Positions 25,315 to 33,648 of a DNA stretch of 64,000 nucleotides are shown piece by piece. Both the position numbers and the translations under genes were made by a program. Position 1 is the stretch's first letter; each line of letters begins with the position of its first letter. The notes beneath the pieces are model-generated. The model had not been told where the DNA came from and did not search any database. It worked only from the letters and a program-made list of their open reading frames with translations. Origin of the DNA: Collinsella sp. OM04-5 (GTDB taxonomy: Bacteria > Actinomycetota > Coriobacteriia > Coriobacteriales > Coriobacteriaceae); assembly GCF_003439125.1 (NCBI RefSeq), contig NZ_QSUU01000009.1, positions 1-64,000 of the forward strand, read 5' to 3'.

Positions 25315-26376
25315 CTATTCAATCATGCCGCGCTCGAGCGTACCGAGCGCCGCGCGGGCGTCCCATGCTGCAATGCGCTTCTCGGTCTTCCACGTTTGGA
25401 AGAACCAACCGGCAGCCGGCGCAAACGAAGCCAGCTGGTTGGCGATAAACACGCGCTCGTAGGCATTGCGGCCCTCGGGCGTAACCGACGAGTTGGCAAA
25501 GATCGCCGCGCCCGACCATTCGCCCACCAGCACGGGGAACCCAGTCGAAATCGCTTCTTTAAGCTCGCGCTTGTTACGCGAAATCGCCGTCGTCAGCCCG
25601 CGAGGGCTCGTGATGTCGAGCGCATACTCGTCGCGGTAATGGTACAGGTGAAGGTCCATGTAGACGTTCTTGTACTTGGCGCCGCGCATAAAATGCTTCC
25701 ACTCGCTGGGATGCCCCGACGACGAGAAGACGACGATCTTATCCTCGGGCATATACGAACGGACGAGCTCGTAGGCATCGCGATAGAAATTGCGCAGGTA
25801 GTGAGCAGGAATGCCATCCGTCATGGTGAAGAGGCTCTTGCGAACGCTCATCTGCGGCGTGTCCAGCAGCTCAATGCCCAGCAGGCTCTCGGCCTCGCCA
25901 TAGCGATCGGCCAAGCGCTCGAGCACGTCGAGTGCGACATGACGGCCGTTGGTGGACGAATGCCACTCGGCAACAGCCTCCGGCGTGGTGGGCGAATCGT
26001 TGGAATCGCCCTGGCCACCGGGCACGGTTGCCAGATCGAGCAGCACGCGGATGTCGTACTTGGCAGCCCACTCAATTGCGCGGTCGATGTAATCGACAAC
26101 CGATATGTAGGAGGCATCGGACTCCTGTGAGCCAAAGGCATACCAGGGCACCGGCAGACGCACGGCATTGAGACCGATCTGCGCCATGCGGCGAAAATCG
26201 TCCTCGCTCACAAACGTCTCGTAATGGCGGCGCATGCGCTCGTTATAGGCGGCGGTACCCATGGCCTCCTGTAGCTCAGCCGCGTTGGATGCACCGGTCG
26301 CCGCGTACAGCGACGGGGTCACCCAAGGCTCGGGAATAAACCAGCCAGAGAGATTAACGCCGAGTATCCTCTCCAT
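25315..26376 (-). CDS. Glycoside hydrolase family 5-like protein, altered active site
   Basis: A cytoplasmic (no signal peptide) TIM-barrel protein resembling exo-beta-1,3-glucanase-type GH5. N-terminal GVNLSGWF, the barrel strand GLNAVRLPVPWYAF and the nucleophile strand VGEWSGA are recognisable. In active members the acid/base Glu sits in an LNEP motif; here the matching place reads GIELLDTPQ, so that Glu appears replaced. It may be inactive or have another function. ATG at 26376 has GGGGG 5 bases upstream. It is coupled to rsmI. Confidence 0.75.
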   Translation of the reverse strand: MERILGVNLSGWFIPEPWVTPSLYAATGASNAAELQEAMGTAAYNERMRRHYETFVSEDDFRRMAQIGLNAVRLPVPWYAFGSQESDASYISVVDYIDRAIEWAAKYDIRVLLDLATVPGGQGDSNDSPTTPEAVAEWHSSTNGRHVALDVLERLADRYGEAESLLGIELLDTPQMSVRKSLFTMTDGIPAHYLRNFYRDAYELVRSYMPEDKIVVFSSSGHPSEWKHFMRGAKYKNVYMDLHLYHYRDEYALDITSPRGLTTAISRNKRELKEAISTGFPVLVGEWSGAAIFANSSVTPEGRNAYERVFIANQLASFAPAAGWFFQTWKTEKRIAAWDARAALGTLERGMIE

Positions 26377-26379
26377 CAC

Positions 26380-26624
26380 TGCCCCCTTCGGATCATGCAG
26401 GTCGAACCCGCATCGTATTGCGTAGGATAAGTATCGTTTTGAGTATACCCGCGTGTGCGGACAGGCGACCGAACGGTCTGCAAAGTGACGCGAAAGTGGG
26501 AGGAATGTCTGGGAGCAGACGGACTCGGAATGGTGCGACGAGGTGTGTACGCGCGCCGGAGGCAGGCACCGGAAAGTGTGTCCCGTTCTGAGCCCTTATT
26601 CTGGGACGCAGTTTCCGCAGAACC
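26380..26624. other. Non-coding stretch with two hairpins
   Basis: No convincing gene. GTCTGC (about 26475) pairs with GCAGAC across a 33-base loop, and CGGAAA-gtgt-GTCCC pairs with GGGAC-gcag-TTTCCG at about 26570-26618, a stem with a symmetric four-base internal loop. The first loop contains GACGCGAAAGTGGGAGGAA, similar to the GACGTGAAAGAGGAGGGAA of the family 1 element at 112-225. A reading frame running through to the tRNA-Phe repeats is chance. Confidence 0.4.
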
Positions 26625-26859
26625 CTACATAAAAGAAAAGGACCCCTTTGCAGAGGTCCTAGTCAATTCAAGGTGGCGGGGAAGGGAATCGCGTCCGCGC
26701 GCTGCGCGGACGGACCGCTGCGGCGCTTACGCGCCTTGCGAGCTGCGCTGGCAAACGCTTACGCGTTTACTCAGCTCCGCGCCCTCACGGGGTTCGATTC
26801 CGTGCGAGGGCTACATAAAAGAAAAGGACCCCTTTGCAGAGGTCCTAGTCAATTCAAGG

Positions 26860-26877
<18 letters not shown>
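26625..26877 (-). repeat. tRNA-Phe 3'-half duplication with structured insert
   Basis: Identical 67-bp direct repeats 26625-26691 and 26811-26877 contain the tRNA-Phe terminator and 3' half up to the T-loop. The 119-bp insert (26692-26810) differs in sequence from the Arg/Leu inserts but has the same plan: hairpins GTCCGCG/CGCGGAC, GGCGC-TTAC-GCGCC and AAACGC-TTAC-GCGTTT. It ends with GGGGTTCGATTCC (26789-26801), an inverted copy of the tRNA-Phe T-loop at 26871-26883. Confidence 0.8.
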
Positions 26878-26932
<55 letters not shown>

Positions 26933-26964
26933 ATTTGAGGTGTGCCTTGTTTCAAGGCTTGATT

Positions 26965-26992
26965 AGTATAACCAAGGACGCGTTCCGGTCAA
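26965..26992 (-). promoter_or_regulatory. Promoter of tRNA-Phe
   Basis: On the minus strand TTGACC (26992-26987), a 16-base spacer, then TATACT (26970-26965). Confidence 0.75.
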
Positions 26993-27055
26993 CCGAGAAT
27001 TTCAAAAAAGTTTTTGAGCACAGCCTCGGTTCTTTAAATCGGCACGTCAGAGGCA

Positions 27056-27340
27056 TCAGCCGGCAGCAAGAAGTTTTTCGCTCAGAGCCGCACGGGCAAA
27101 CTCACTTGGCGTCATCCCCTCGGCAGCCGCCCGTCGACGAATGGCCTCCTTCATTCCCAGAGGAATCTTGACCGACAGCGTTGCCGTCCCCTCACCTGAG
27201 AGTGGGGGCCGTCCATGCACGATCCCACCAACGGTGTGTTCGCCATCCGGAAACTCTCCGCGCTCGTACGACTCGCACCACGCGTCAATCATTTCATCCG
27301 TTACAACCTGACCATTAGCGGCCGTATACGTCTTGCCCAT
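27056..27340 (-). CDS. Ribbon-helix-helix antitoxin-like protein
   Basis: 94 residues. The C-terminal half, LSVKIPLGMKEAIRRRAAAEGMTPSEFARAALSEKLLA, has the strand-helix-helix pattern of CopG/RHH DNA-binding proteins. The N-terminal half is acidic and could bind the toxin. Two adjacent ATGs follow AAGGGG; the second (27340) has the better spacing. It overlaps the end of the upstream toxin-like gene by about 26 bases, the toxin-first order known for BrnT/BrnA pairs. Confidence 0.65.
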   Translation of the reverse strand: MGKTYTAANGQVVTDEMIDAWCESYERGEFPDGEHTVGGIVHGRPPLSGEGTATLSVKIPLGMKEAIRRRAAAEGMTPSEFARAALSEKLLAAG

Positions 27341-27605
27341 CATCGACCCCTTTGCCGAGCCCGTTCAATCTCCTGCCAAAATTTCTTCTGGACTGGAGAC
27401 AAGGCATGAATGATAAGCCCCCACGGACAAGCTCGACCGCGACAAGCTCCACGCTTCGTCCGTCTGGGAGCCATCCAATCGCAAGCCATCTCGGCGGCTC
27501 GTCCTTCGGCTCGCGACGAATGCACTCAGTAACCGCAAGCCAAGCGCTAAGCACCTGCTTTTCCGTCAGGTGCTTTTTAGCGTTGGGATGGATCTCAACA
27601 TCCAT
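27315..27605 (-). CDS. BrnT-like toxin candidate
   Basis: 96 residues from the ATG at 27605, which has GGAGAAG 4 bases upstream. The pattern MDVEIHPNAKKHLT, a central WLAIGWLPDGRSVELVAVEL and a C-terminal basic segment resemble small RelE/BrnT-fold toxins, which cleave RNA. The match is by general pattern only. It is directly followed by and overlaps an RHH gene, supporting a type II toxin-antitoxin unit. Confidence 0.5.
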   Translation of the reverse strand: MDVEIHPNAKKHLTEKQVLSAWLAVTECIRREPKDEPPRWLAIGWLPDGRSVELVAVELVRGGLSFMPCLQSRRNFGRRLNGLGKGVDDGQDVYGR

Positions 27606-27663
27606 GCATCTTCTCCTCCATCTTACCCAATTTCGTATGACGAAAGTCCGCTGTCGCCAATTC

Positions 27664-28023
27664 TTAAGCCGGCACGCGTTGGAGAGCAGGGGTCGAAACA
27701 ATGATTGAAGGACGCTCTAGTACGGCCCAGGCGCCGGGGCAGGAGCACATACGCCAGGGACGTACGTTTTCGTAGCATACGAGGACATAGCCACGTGCAT
27801 CGATAAAGGCGATATCGATGGGATAGGCCATAAAACACGTATGGACCGAAGAGCAGCGTGGAAATGCCATGACGAGCGGCAGACCGTTGGCGGCAACCGG
27901 ACACCGTCCCAGCATGCCGCGCAGGCGCACGGCAAACGACTCCGCCACCGCAAACTCGGCCGGCGTCCAGCCCAGCCTATTGAGTGCCCGCGCGTAGGCG
28001 ATGTAGGACGAGACCGCGGTCAC
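27664..28023 (-). CDS. DUF192 family protein in the Tad operon
   Basis: 119 residues from a GTG at 28023 that overlaps the preceding stop (GTGA). DUF192 features: RLRGMLGRCP, LPLVMAFPRCSSVHTCFMAYPIDIAFID and the later RPWRMCSCPGAWAVLE. Members are small beta proteins of unknown function. It is the last gene of the pilus operon, so a role in pilus biogenesis is possible but unproven. A longer frame to 28128 lies inside the previous gene. Confidence 0.8.
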   Translation of the reverse strand: MTAVSSYIAYARALNRLGWTPAEFAVAESFAVRLRGMLGRCPVAANGLPLVMAFPRCSSVHTCFMAYPIDIAFIDARGYVLVCYENVRPWRMCSCPGAWAVLERPSIIVSTPALQRVPA

Positions 28024-28496
28024 ATGACCACCCCCGGACGCCATGGATCGACCGTCACCGCGCGCTCGTGCGACAACGTTGTCGGCGCCCCCAGCGGAAC
28101 GCCAGCGATGCTGAGAGAAGTCGGCCACGGCTCATAGTGCATGGTGCAGGTGTAGGTCCTAAACGTACCGGATAGGGAGAGCAGGCCACCATCCGATGCC
28201 TCCGCGCCTTGCTCGCTCGACACTTCGATCTGCAAGTCATAGCCTTCCATGGCATTCAGAATTTGAGTCCGGACCGTCGCCGAGGCATCGACAGAGCTTT
28301 CGTCGCCCTCCCCGCTCGGCGCCACGGCGTGCGCCAACACGATGTCGGGCACCACGCGGTCGAAGCGCGCGACAGCGCTGGCAAAGATCATGACGTTGTA
28401 TACGATGAGTGCCAGCACCAGCAAAACGGGCGTAACCACTGCTATCTCCACCGTCGCTTGGGCGCGCTCCTCGCGCAGACGCATGCGGATACTCAT
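28020..28496 (-). CDS. TadE-like minor pilin 2
   Basis: 158 residues. A short basic leader (MSIRMRLREE) is followed by RAQATVEIAVVTPVLLVLALIVYNVMIF, the TadE-type prepilin segment with its conserved Glu and hydrophobic helix, then a small extracytoplasmic domain. The ATG at 28496 overlaps the TAA of the TadG-like gene. The motif AQATVE is shared with three other products of this operon, suggesting processing by the same prepilin peptidase. Confidence 0.82.
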   Translation of the reverse strand: MSIRMRLREERAQATVEIAVVTPVLLVLALIVYNVMIFASAVARFDRVVPDIVLAHAVAPSGEGDESSVDASATVRTQILNAMEGYDLQIEVSSEQGAEASDGGLLSLSGTFRTYTCTMHYEPWPTSLSIAGVPLGAPTTLSHERAVTVDPWRPGVVM

Positions 28497-30649
28497 TACG
28501 ACCCACCGCCCAGAGCGCCAACCAGCGTGGCGACATCGACGGTGAGCGGGATGGAGCCGCCGCCGGGCAGAGGAATCTCCGCAAGCGTGAACACCGTACC
28601 GCTGATGGTGCGTTCGACTTGATATTCCAACGCCTCGCAAAGCGCCTTGGGATCGGTCACGCCCAACGGAATACTTCGCAGTTTGTCTTGCGCTTGAGAG
28701 AGACCAGCAATGTCAGACCCCGGGCTCTTAATGACGTTGGCGGAATCAGTCAGCACCGGCTTTCGCAGGCGCAAGTCGCACGGTTCCAAACCCAGCGCCG
28801 CCACGGACGCCGAAACGGTATCGCCGAGCCACGATGCAATGGAGCCCAACGCGCCGCTGCCCCCTCCTAGGCCTTTAATCATCTCGTCCATAAGTTCGTC
28901 GGCCGAACCTTGGATGTCTCCGTATCCCACAAGCAGCCGCCCCCAGACATCCATGACGCCGTCGAGTACGCCGGCAACGCCACCCGAGCGTTCCTTCAAT
29001 GTCGAGAAAAATCGCGAAAGCACGTTGTTTTGCGCCGTCGCCTCATCGGGCGCCAGCACCGCGGCAGAGATGGCACCGCGACTGCCAAGCTCAACCGCCG
29101 TGTTAAACGAAGAGTTAAGTTGATCGGGGCTGGTAATATCACCCGAAACTGCAAAGGCGACTACGCCGTTGCGGCCAGGTGGGGCGATACGCGAACGCTC
29201 ACCGGAAAGTTCTTTGATGGCGGTATCGAACGCATTGCCCGCACGGTCGGCTTCGTCCTCGGTCTGACGCTCGATCTCGAGCTCCTTGTTGCGACAGTCG
29301 ACGTAGTCCTCCAGGGCGTCTTTAAACTTGTCAAAGTGATACTCAAAGCCGTTTTCGATAGAGGTTGAAGGCGCCGCAACAGCACCAAGCGACAAAACGC
29401 CAAAATGGCATTTGCTGCATTTATCCTGTCCATCGTAATCGGCAACCGAAGCAAATCCGCTCGGCGTCCCTTTCTTATAGTTAGGGCAGGTCGTCCCGTA
29501 ATGCAGATACGCCTTGTCATCGTTCACGCTCGTCGGCCACACCGCATCGGTATAGAGTTCCGTCGCCCGAACCTCATCAGAGTTGCGCGGCAGCAGCGGA
29601 ATATAAGAGGAAACCCTGTCTCCGTTCTCGGTTATATGTGCCCGATCGACCTCCGCGCTCGCATAGGTATAAAACGCCTTACGCGCCGCAGACTCTGCCT
29701 TCATCTCGACACTCGAGCCGTGGGGCTTCTCATTTGTCAGACGCCAATGGTAGTAGTCCTTCGCGCGATCAAGGGCAACTTGGGGCTCCCACGTAACGCT
29801 CGATGAGTAATGCGGATTTTGAACACCGGAGAGATCCGTTAGGCTTTTCGCGCGCTCCCACATGCAAGAACAGCTGCCGACCGAGCCCTTGTCAGACCCA
29901 CCACAATCCGCCAGCCAAGCACGCTCTTTAGCCTTCGCCGTGTCCTCAGAAGCCTTCCGCAGCTCCTCGGCCGCACGCTCTAAATCATCTGATGTGTCTT
30001 TAATGGTATCGGTCGAGATCTCTGACCCTTTGAGCGCAGCGAAGTCCGACTCGGATGTCCTGGGCACGGCAAGCGCCGTACCGGTATAGGTCACACTATC
30101 GGTATCCTGCGCCGACACCGCCTGCGTGGCACGCGCGGCGATCAGATACGGCAGAGCCGTCTCGATTTTCTGTAAGCCTTCCGATGCGCTTTTGGCAAAC
30201 TTGTTGCGCGTTTTAATGATCTCGATCCCGGTGTCGACCATATTGCCGGCAACCGGCTCGGCACCCGGGATGAGGATGGCGACCAGGCCCGTCCCGATCG
30301 TGGCAAACCCCGCCAGCCCCAGACTCAAGATACTCGCATCAACCACCGTGGCAGCCGTGTGATAGGACGACACCACGTTGGCACCCGCCAGCGCGCCGCT
30401 ATCAGCCGCCACCTGGGTGTCCCCGGCACGCGACATGCTCCATATCGCCGCGGTCGACGAAAACAACAATGTGAGCACCACTAGGATGACCGCGGCAGAA
30501 GAAAGCGTGGTATAGGCACCGTCTTCGATAAACAGATCGACACCGGCTCGACCCATAAAGCCACCTCGCTTGCAATGGCAACTCGGACGGCGCGTCAAAA
30601 CGCGTCTAGACCAGAAACGCTTAATCCCATGTAGCAATCCACGAATCAT
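28496..30649 (-). CDS. TadG-like pilus assembly protein
   Basis: 717 residues. The N-terminal part has one membrane helix (AVILVVLTLLFSSTAAIW) followed by AGDTQVAADSGALAGANV, the pattern of TadG/TadE-type proteins. The long remainder is extracytoplasmic, rich in charged helices (about residues 220-270 and 480-520), with cysteine clusters CGGSDKGSVGSCSC and CSKCHFG. GGAGGGAG lies 3 bases before the chosen ATG (30649). No intact von Willebrand A metal site was recognised. It probably tethers or supports the pilus at the cell surface. Confidence 0.75.
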   Translation of the reverse strand: MIRGLLHGIKRFWSRRVLTRRPSCHCKRGGFMGRAGVDLFIEDGAYTTLSSAAVILVVLTLLFSSTAAIWSMSRAGDTQVAADSGALAGANVVSSYHTAATVVDASILSLGLAGFATIGTGLVAILIPGAEPVAGNMVDTGIEIIKTRNKFAKSASEGLQKIETALPYLIAARATQAVSAQDTDSVTYTGTALAVPRTSESDFAALKGSEISTDTIKDTSDDLERAAEELRKASEDTAKAKERAWLADCGGSDKGSVGSCSCMWERAKSLTDLSGVQNPHYSSSVTWEPQVALDRAKDYYHWRLTNEKPHGSSVEMKAESAARKAFYTYASAEVDRAHITENGDRVSSYIPLLPRNSDEVRATELYTDAVWPTSVNDDKAYLHYGTTCPNYKKGTPSGFASVADYDGQDKCSKCHFGVLSLGAVAAPSTSIENGFEYHFDKFKDALEDYVDCRNKELEIERQTEDEADRAGNAFDTAIKELSGERSRIAPPGRNGVVAFAVSGDITSPDQLNSSFNTAVELGSRGAISAAVLAPDEATAQNNVLSRFFSTLKERSGGVAGVLDGVMDVWGRLLVGYGDIQGSADELMDEMIKGLGGGSGALGSIASWLGDTVSASVAALGLEPCDLRLRKPVLTDSANVIKSPGSDIAGLSQAQDKLRSIPLGVTDPKALCEALEYQVERTISGTVFTLAEIPLPGGGSIPLTVDVATLVGALGGGS

Positions 30650-31157
30650 AATCTCCCTCCAGCCATTCGGGACGCGATTGATACGAGACATCGACCTTGA
30701 GCTCAACGTAGCCGCCCTCGGCGGTACCACCCATAGCCTGCGCAAACGCACCGATCACGGGCAACGGCTTGACCTCGCCGGAAACGGACACGGACGAGAC
30801 GCCACCCGCACCGGCCCGGCCAAGCTCGATATCCCACGACAGCGGCCCGCCGACATGAAAAATCGAAACGTTGGGCACTGCGGCAAGCCGGCGGCGGGTG
30901 AACTCCTTAAGATCGTCGTCCTCCGCCGTCGTCGTGGTCATGAGCCGCGCGGTCTCGGCGGCGGCAGACTCCATGACCGCGCGCGTATAGAGCAGGCACA
31001 CCGGTTGCAGTGCGAGAAGGATGAGCGTCAGAAACGTCGGCAGCAAAAAAGCGGCCTCGACCGTAGACTGCGCCCGGTCCTCGCACGCGATATCAATACA
31101 ACGCGATGTCCTTAGCGCCCGCAGCGGCGTCGATAACCGACATCGAGGCAACGCCAT
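30621..31157 (-). CDS. TadE-like minor pilin 1
   Basis: Supported from the prepilin segment RAQSTVEAAFLLPTFLTLILLALQPVCLLYTRAVMES, a TadE-type helix, to the stop, with an extracytoplasmic domain of about 110 residues. The start is uncertain: the nearest ATG in frame (31157) lies inside the upstream pilin gene, giving 178 residues, and no ATG, GTG or TTG lies closer to the helix. Overlaps the next gene by 29 bases. Confidence 0.75.
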   Translation of the reverse strand: MALPRCRLSTPLRALRTSRCIDIACEDRAQSTVEAAFLLPTFLTLILLALQPVCLLYTRAVMESAAAETARLMTTTTAEDDDLKEFTRRRLAAVPNVSIFHVGGPLSWDIELGRAGAGGVSSVSVSGEVKPLPVIGAFAQAMGGTAEGGYVELKVDVSYQSRPEWLEGDYDSWIATWD

Positions 31158-31311
31158 GGGATGCCGCCCGCTCAACCAGCGCCGCCAAGCGCCCATCGGT
31201 GCCAGCACGCCAAAGTCCCGCAATCGCCAGCACGATCGATAACAGCGCCACCGTGACGATGGCGTATTCCACAGTCGCTTGGGCAACCTCCTCACGCAGA
31301 ACGCCATGCAT
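31093..31311 (-). CDS. Small Flp-type pilin 2
   Basis: 72 residues. The short leader MHGVLREEV is followed by AQATVEYAIVTVALLSIVLAIAGLW, the Flp/type IVb prepilin segment (Glu-Tyr next to the cleavage site). GGAGGGG lies 7 bases before the ATG. A single base separates it from the preceding gene. Probably a minor pilin. Confidence 0.8.
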   Translation of the reverse strand: MHGVLREEVAQATVEYAIVTVALLSIVLAIAGLWRAGTDGRLAALVERAASHGVASMSVIDAAAGAKDIALY

Positions 31312-31312
31312 T

Positions 31313-31876
31313 TCACGACCCCTCCTTTGAGCTTATTGTTTGCGGGACCAGGCGCACGGCGCGCAGACGACACGAAGCATCGCCAGTATCCGCAGCAACC
31401 GTCACCATATCGACCCAGCCGCGTCCGTCACGCACGATAGCGCCCCACACGTTGCCCTTGATGTCGAGATAGCCGCTCAGAGCAAGTTGTGCCGTGGGTA
31501 CCTCGCGATAGGCACGCAGCATATCCGCCGCCGCTTCGGTCATCGGTCGGTCCTCGGACCATGCAAGCCGGACCGCAATCGCGTTGCCCTCAGGCGAATC
31601 CGTCACAGTGTCAGACCGCTTGTCGAGCGTCCGCAGAAAGGTTTGCGCCGTGACAGCGACATCCGAATCGTCCGCATCTCGCATCTCATCTTTTTGAGAC
31701 GCCACCGCCGAATCTGAGCCCAAATCGGAGGCGGTCCCAGGACGCTGCTGCCGCGCGGCGTTAAGCCCCCAAAGCACCACCGCTATCGCCACGGTCAGGC
31801 AAGCAAACACCAGCAGCACCCCGATGGGGCGCTCGCCCTCTACAGGCTGTTGATGCCCTCGCTGATCGCATCCCAT
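31313..31876 (-). CDS. Membrane-anchored protein of the Tad operon, unknown
   Basis: Up to 187 residues. One transmembrane helix (GVLLVFACLTVAIAVVLWGL) is followed by an extracytoplasmic domain of about 140 residues, not recognised. The ATG at 31876 overlaps the Flp pilin gene by 37 bases; a GTG at 31822, just before the helix, is an equally likely start. Position between two pilin genes suggests a pilus role. Confidence 0.65.
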   Translation of the reverse strand: MGCDQRGHQQPVEGERPIGVLLVFACLTVAIAVVLWGLNAARQQRPGTASDLGSDSAVASQKDEMRDADDSDVAVTAQTFLRTLDKRSDTVTDSPEGNAIAVRLAWSEDRPMTEAAADMLRAYREVPTAQLALSGYLDIKGNVWGAIVRDGRGWVDMVTVAADTGDASCRLRAVRLVPQTISSKEGS

Positions 31877-32073
31877 AGCTCTTTAACCTTGCCTTTAAAT
31901 GCAACGATGGCAATAATCGCGATCACCACAAGTACGCCCACTAAAATGGCGTACTCGGTGGTACCCTGCGCGCTCTCCTCCTGCAACAGCTCCTTGGCAT
32001 GCTGGCGAGTGTGAATCGCCCGGCAAAAAGCCCAGCTCCAAGCCTTGTCAGCAACTTCGACCATCGTGTTCAT
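31840..32073 (-). CDS. flp: Flp-type major pilin candidate
   Basis: 77 residues. A basic leader of about 30 residues precedes the type IVb prepilin segment AQGTTEYAILVGVLVVIAII, followed by a short hydrophilic tail, the usual shape of Flp pilins. GGGAGGA lies 4 bases before the ATG, one of the best ribosome sites in the operon, fitting an abundant product. The prepilin peptidase (TadV/CpaA) is not in this window. Confidence 0.85.
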   Translation of the reverse strand: MNTMVEVADKAWSWAFCRAIHTRQHAKELLQEESAQGTTEYAILVGVLVVIAIIAIVAFKGKVKELWDAISEGINSL

Positions 32074-32083
32074 GTATTCCTCC

Positions 32084-32725
32084 CTACATCATCCCGCCTG
32101 CTCCCAGCAGCGGGCCCAATATGGACAGAAGCAACGCCGGCAAGATGAGCGTGCCGGTGGGAATCAACAGCTTGACGGGCGCACGCTCGATCTCGCGCTC
32201 GACCGCGGCGCGATGAGCCGCACGGATCTCGCGACTTTGAGCGGCCAGCGTCTCGGCAAGTGGGGCACCCAGGGCGAGCGCCTGCCCCACCGTGATGGCA
32301 AAGGTCTCGAGCGCTCGCACGTCCAGGTCGCGCGCGGCGGCCAACAACTCGTCCTCACGCGTGCCCACGCCCACCTGCCACGCCATGCAGGCGCGCTCAA
32401 GGCGAAGAGCCAGCACTGACCGGCGGTTGGCGCAGAAAATCTCAAGCGCCGCATCAAACGAAAGACCGGCCGAAAGACCCAAGCGCACAACATCGATCAT
32501 CTCGGACACTTCGCCGAGCGACACTCGCGCCGGGCCGCCCGCTCCAACCGCGCCCTTCACTCGCGCGGTCAGAGCATCGACCACCGAGCGACCCGCGGCA
32601 GCGACCAGCACCGCCTCGCGCATGCAGGCCCCTGCGATCTTGCGTGCATCCGCCCGATCCAAACCCGTCGCGACAAATACACTCAGGGCGCACAGGCAAG
32701 CCGCAACTGCAACCGGGGCGCTCAT
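32084..32725 (-). CDS. tadC: Tad secretion inner-membrane protein TadC
   Basis: 213 residues, GspF-type membrane platform subunit that pairs with TadB. Membrane helices lie at the N-terminus and C-terminus (LLIPTGTLILPALLLSILGPLLG), around a cytoplasmic helical domain with GLSAGLSFDAALEIF. The ATG at 32725 overlaps the tadB stop (ATGA). A longer frame inside tadB is rejected. Confidence 0.85.
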   Translation of the reverse strand: MSAPVAVAACLCALSVFVATGLDRADARKIAGACMREAVLVAAAGRSVVDALTARVKGAVGAGGPARVSLGEVSEMIDVVRLGLSAGLSFDAALEIFCANRRSVLALRLERACMAWQVGVGTREDELLAAARDLDVRALETFAITVGQALALGAPLAETLAAQSREIRAAHRAAVEREIERAPVKLLIPTGTLILPALLLSILGPLLGAGGMM

Positions 32726-33648
32726 AGCTCCACCCGCATAATGCGCCGGATAACCACCAGGGCAACGGCGTTGAGGGCAAGACCCAGCACCACAGCGCCC
32801 GCGCCGGCAGGCGTCGCAAGACCGCGACGAAAATCTGCCGAAAGCAGCGCCAACACCGCGCACATGCCCGCCGGCATCGCCGCGACCATATGCGCAGACA
32901 TGCGAGCCTGCGACGTCTTAACATCCAGGCGGCGCTTGAGCTCAATGCGCTCCCCCACCATGCTCGACGCCTCGGACAGTAAGTCGGCAAGCGGAGCGCC
33001 GGTGCGCTGAGACACCTTAAGCGCCAAGGTCACAAGCGAAAGACCGGGGGCGTCGATACGCACGAGCAAGTCATCGAGCGCGTCGGTCGCCGAGATGCCG
33101 CAATCGATCGCCGCCGCCACCCGCAAAAACTCGGTATGCACTGGCTCTTGCGCATGAGCGCCCACAAAGCGCATGCCCTGGGCCAGCGAATGTCCCGAGG
33201 CAAGCGACATGGAAAGTGCGGTAAACGCCTCGGGCATTGCCTCTTCTGCATCGTGTTGCTCGCGCCGGCTCTCAAAGCCATCCCGAGCGGCACCAACGGC
33301 AAACGGAGCAACAAGTCCCAAGGCAAATCCGAGGGGCGATAACGACACCATCGTTAGTAAAACGCAGCAGACACCGCTCGATAGCAGCAGAAACGCCAAA
33401 CGTCCCGAAGCATCTTCGATCACGAGGCCAAGGCGATGCGCCGGAGCCAGCGATGGCCACGAACGGGCGATCTTTTTCAGCAGATCGTTTTCCACCAGCT
33501 CACGCGGCAGCTTCTCTGCCACCATCTCGAGCGCCTGACGTGCCAGCTCCGCCAGCGGTACCTGCGGCACACGAGGTTCCGCCCCGCACGCCGTCGCGAC
33601 AGAAAGCCCTGCCAAGCCCCCTACGACGAGGGGCACAGTGATCTCCAT
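32722..33648 (-). CDS. tadB: Tad secretion inner-membrane protein TadB
   Basis: 308 residues, GspF/T2SSF-domain membrane protein. Helices flank the cytoplasmic domain, which shows FTALSMSLASGHSLAQGM and VSQRTGAPLADLLSEAS, the conserved T2SSF pattern. It forms the membrane platform driven by TadA. AGGAGGT lies 6 bases before the ATG; the start overlaps the tadA end by 28 bases. Confidence 0.88.
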   Translation of the reverse strand: MEITVPLVVGGLAGLSVATACGAEPRVPQVPLAELARQALEMVAEKLPRELVENDLLKKIARSWPSLAPAHRLGLVIEDASGRLAFLLLSSGVCCVLLTMVSLSPLGFALGLVAPFAVGAARDGFESRREQHDAEEAMPEAFTALSMSLASGHSLAQGMRFVGAHAQEPVHTEFLRVAAAIDCGISATDALDDLLVRIDAPGLSLVTLALKVSQRTGAPLADLLSEASSMVGERIELKRRLDVKTSQARMSAHMVAAMPAGMCAVLALLSADFRRGLATPAGAGAVVLGLALNAVALVVIRRIMRVEL

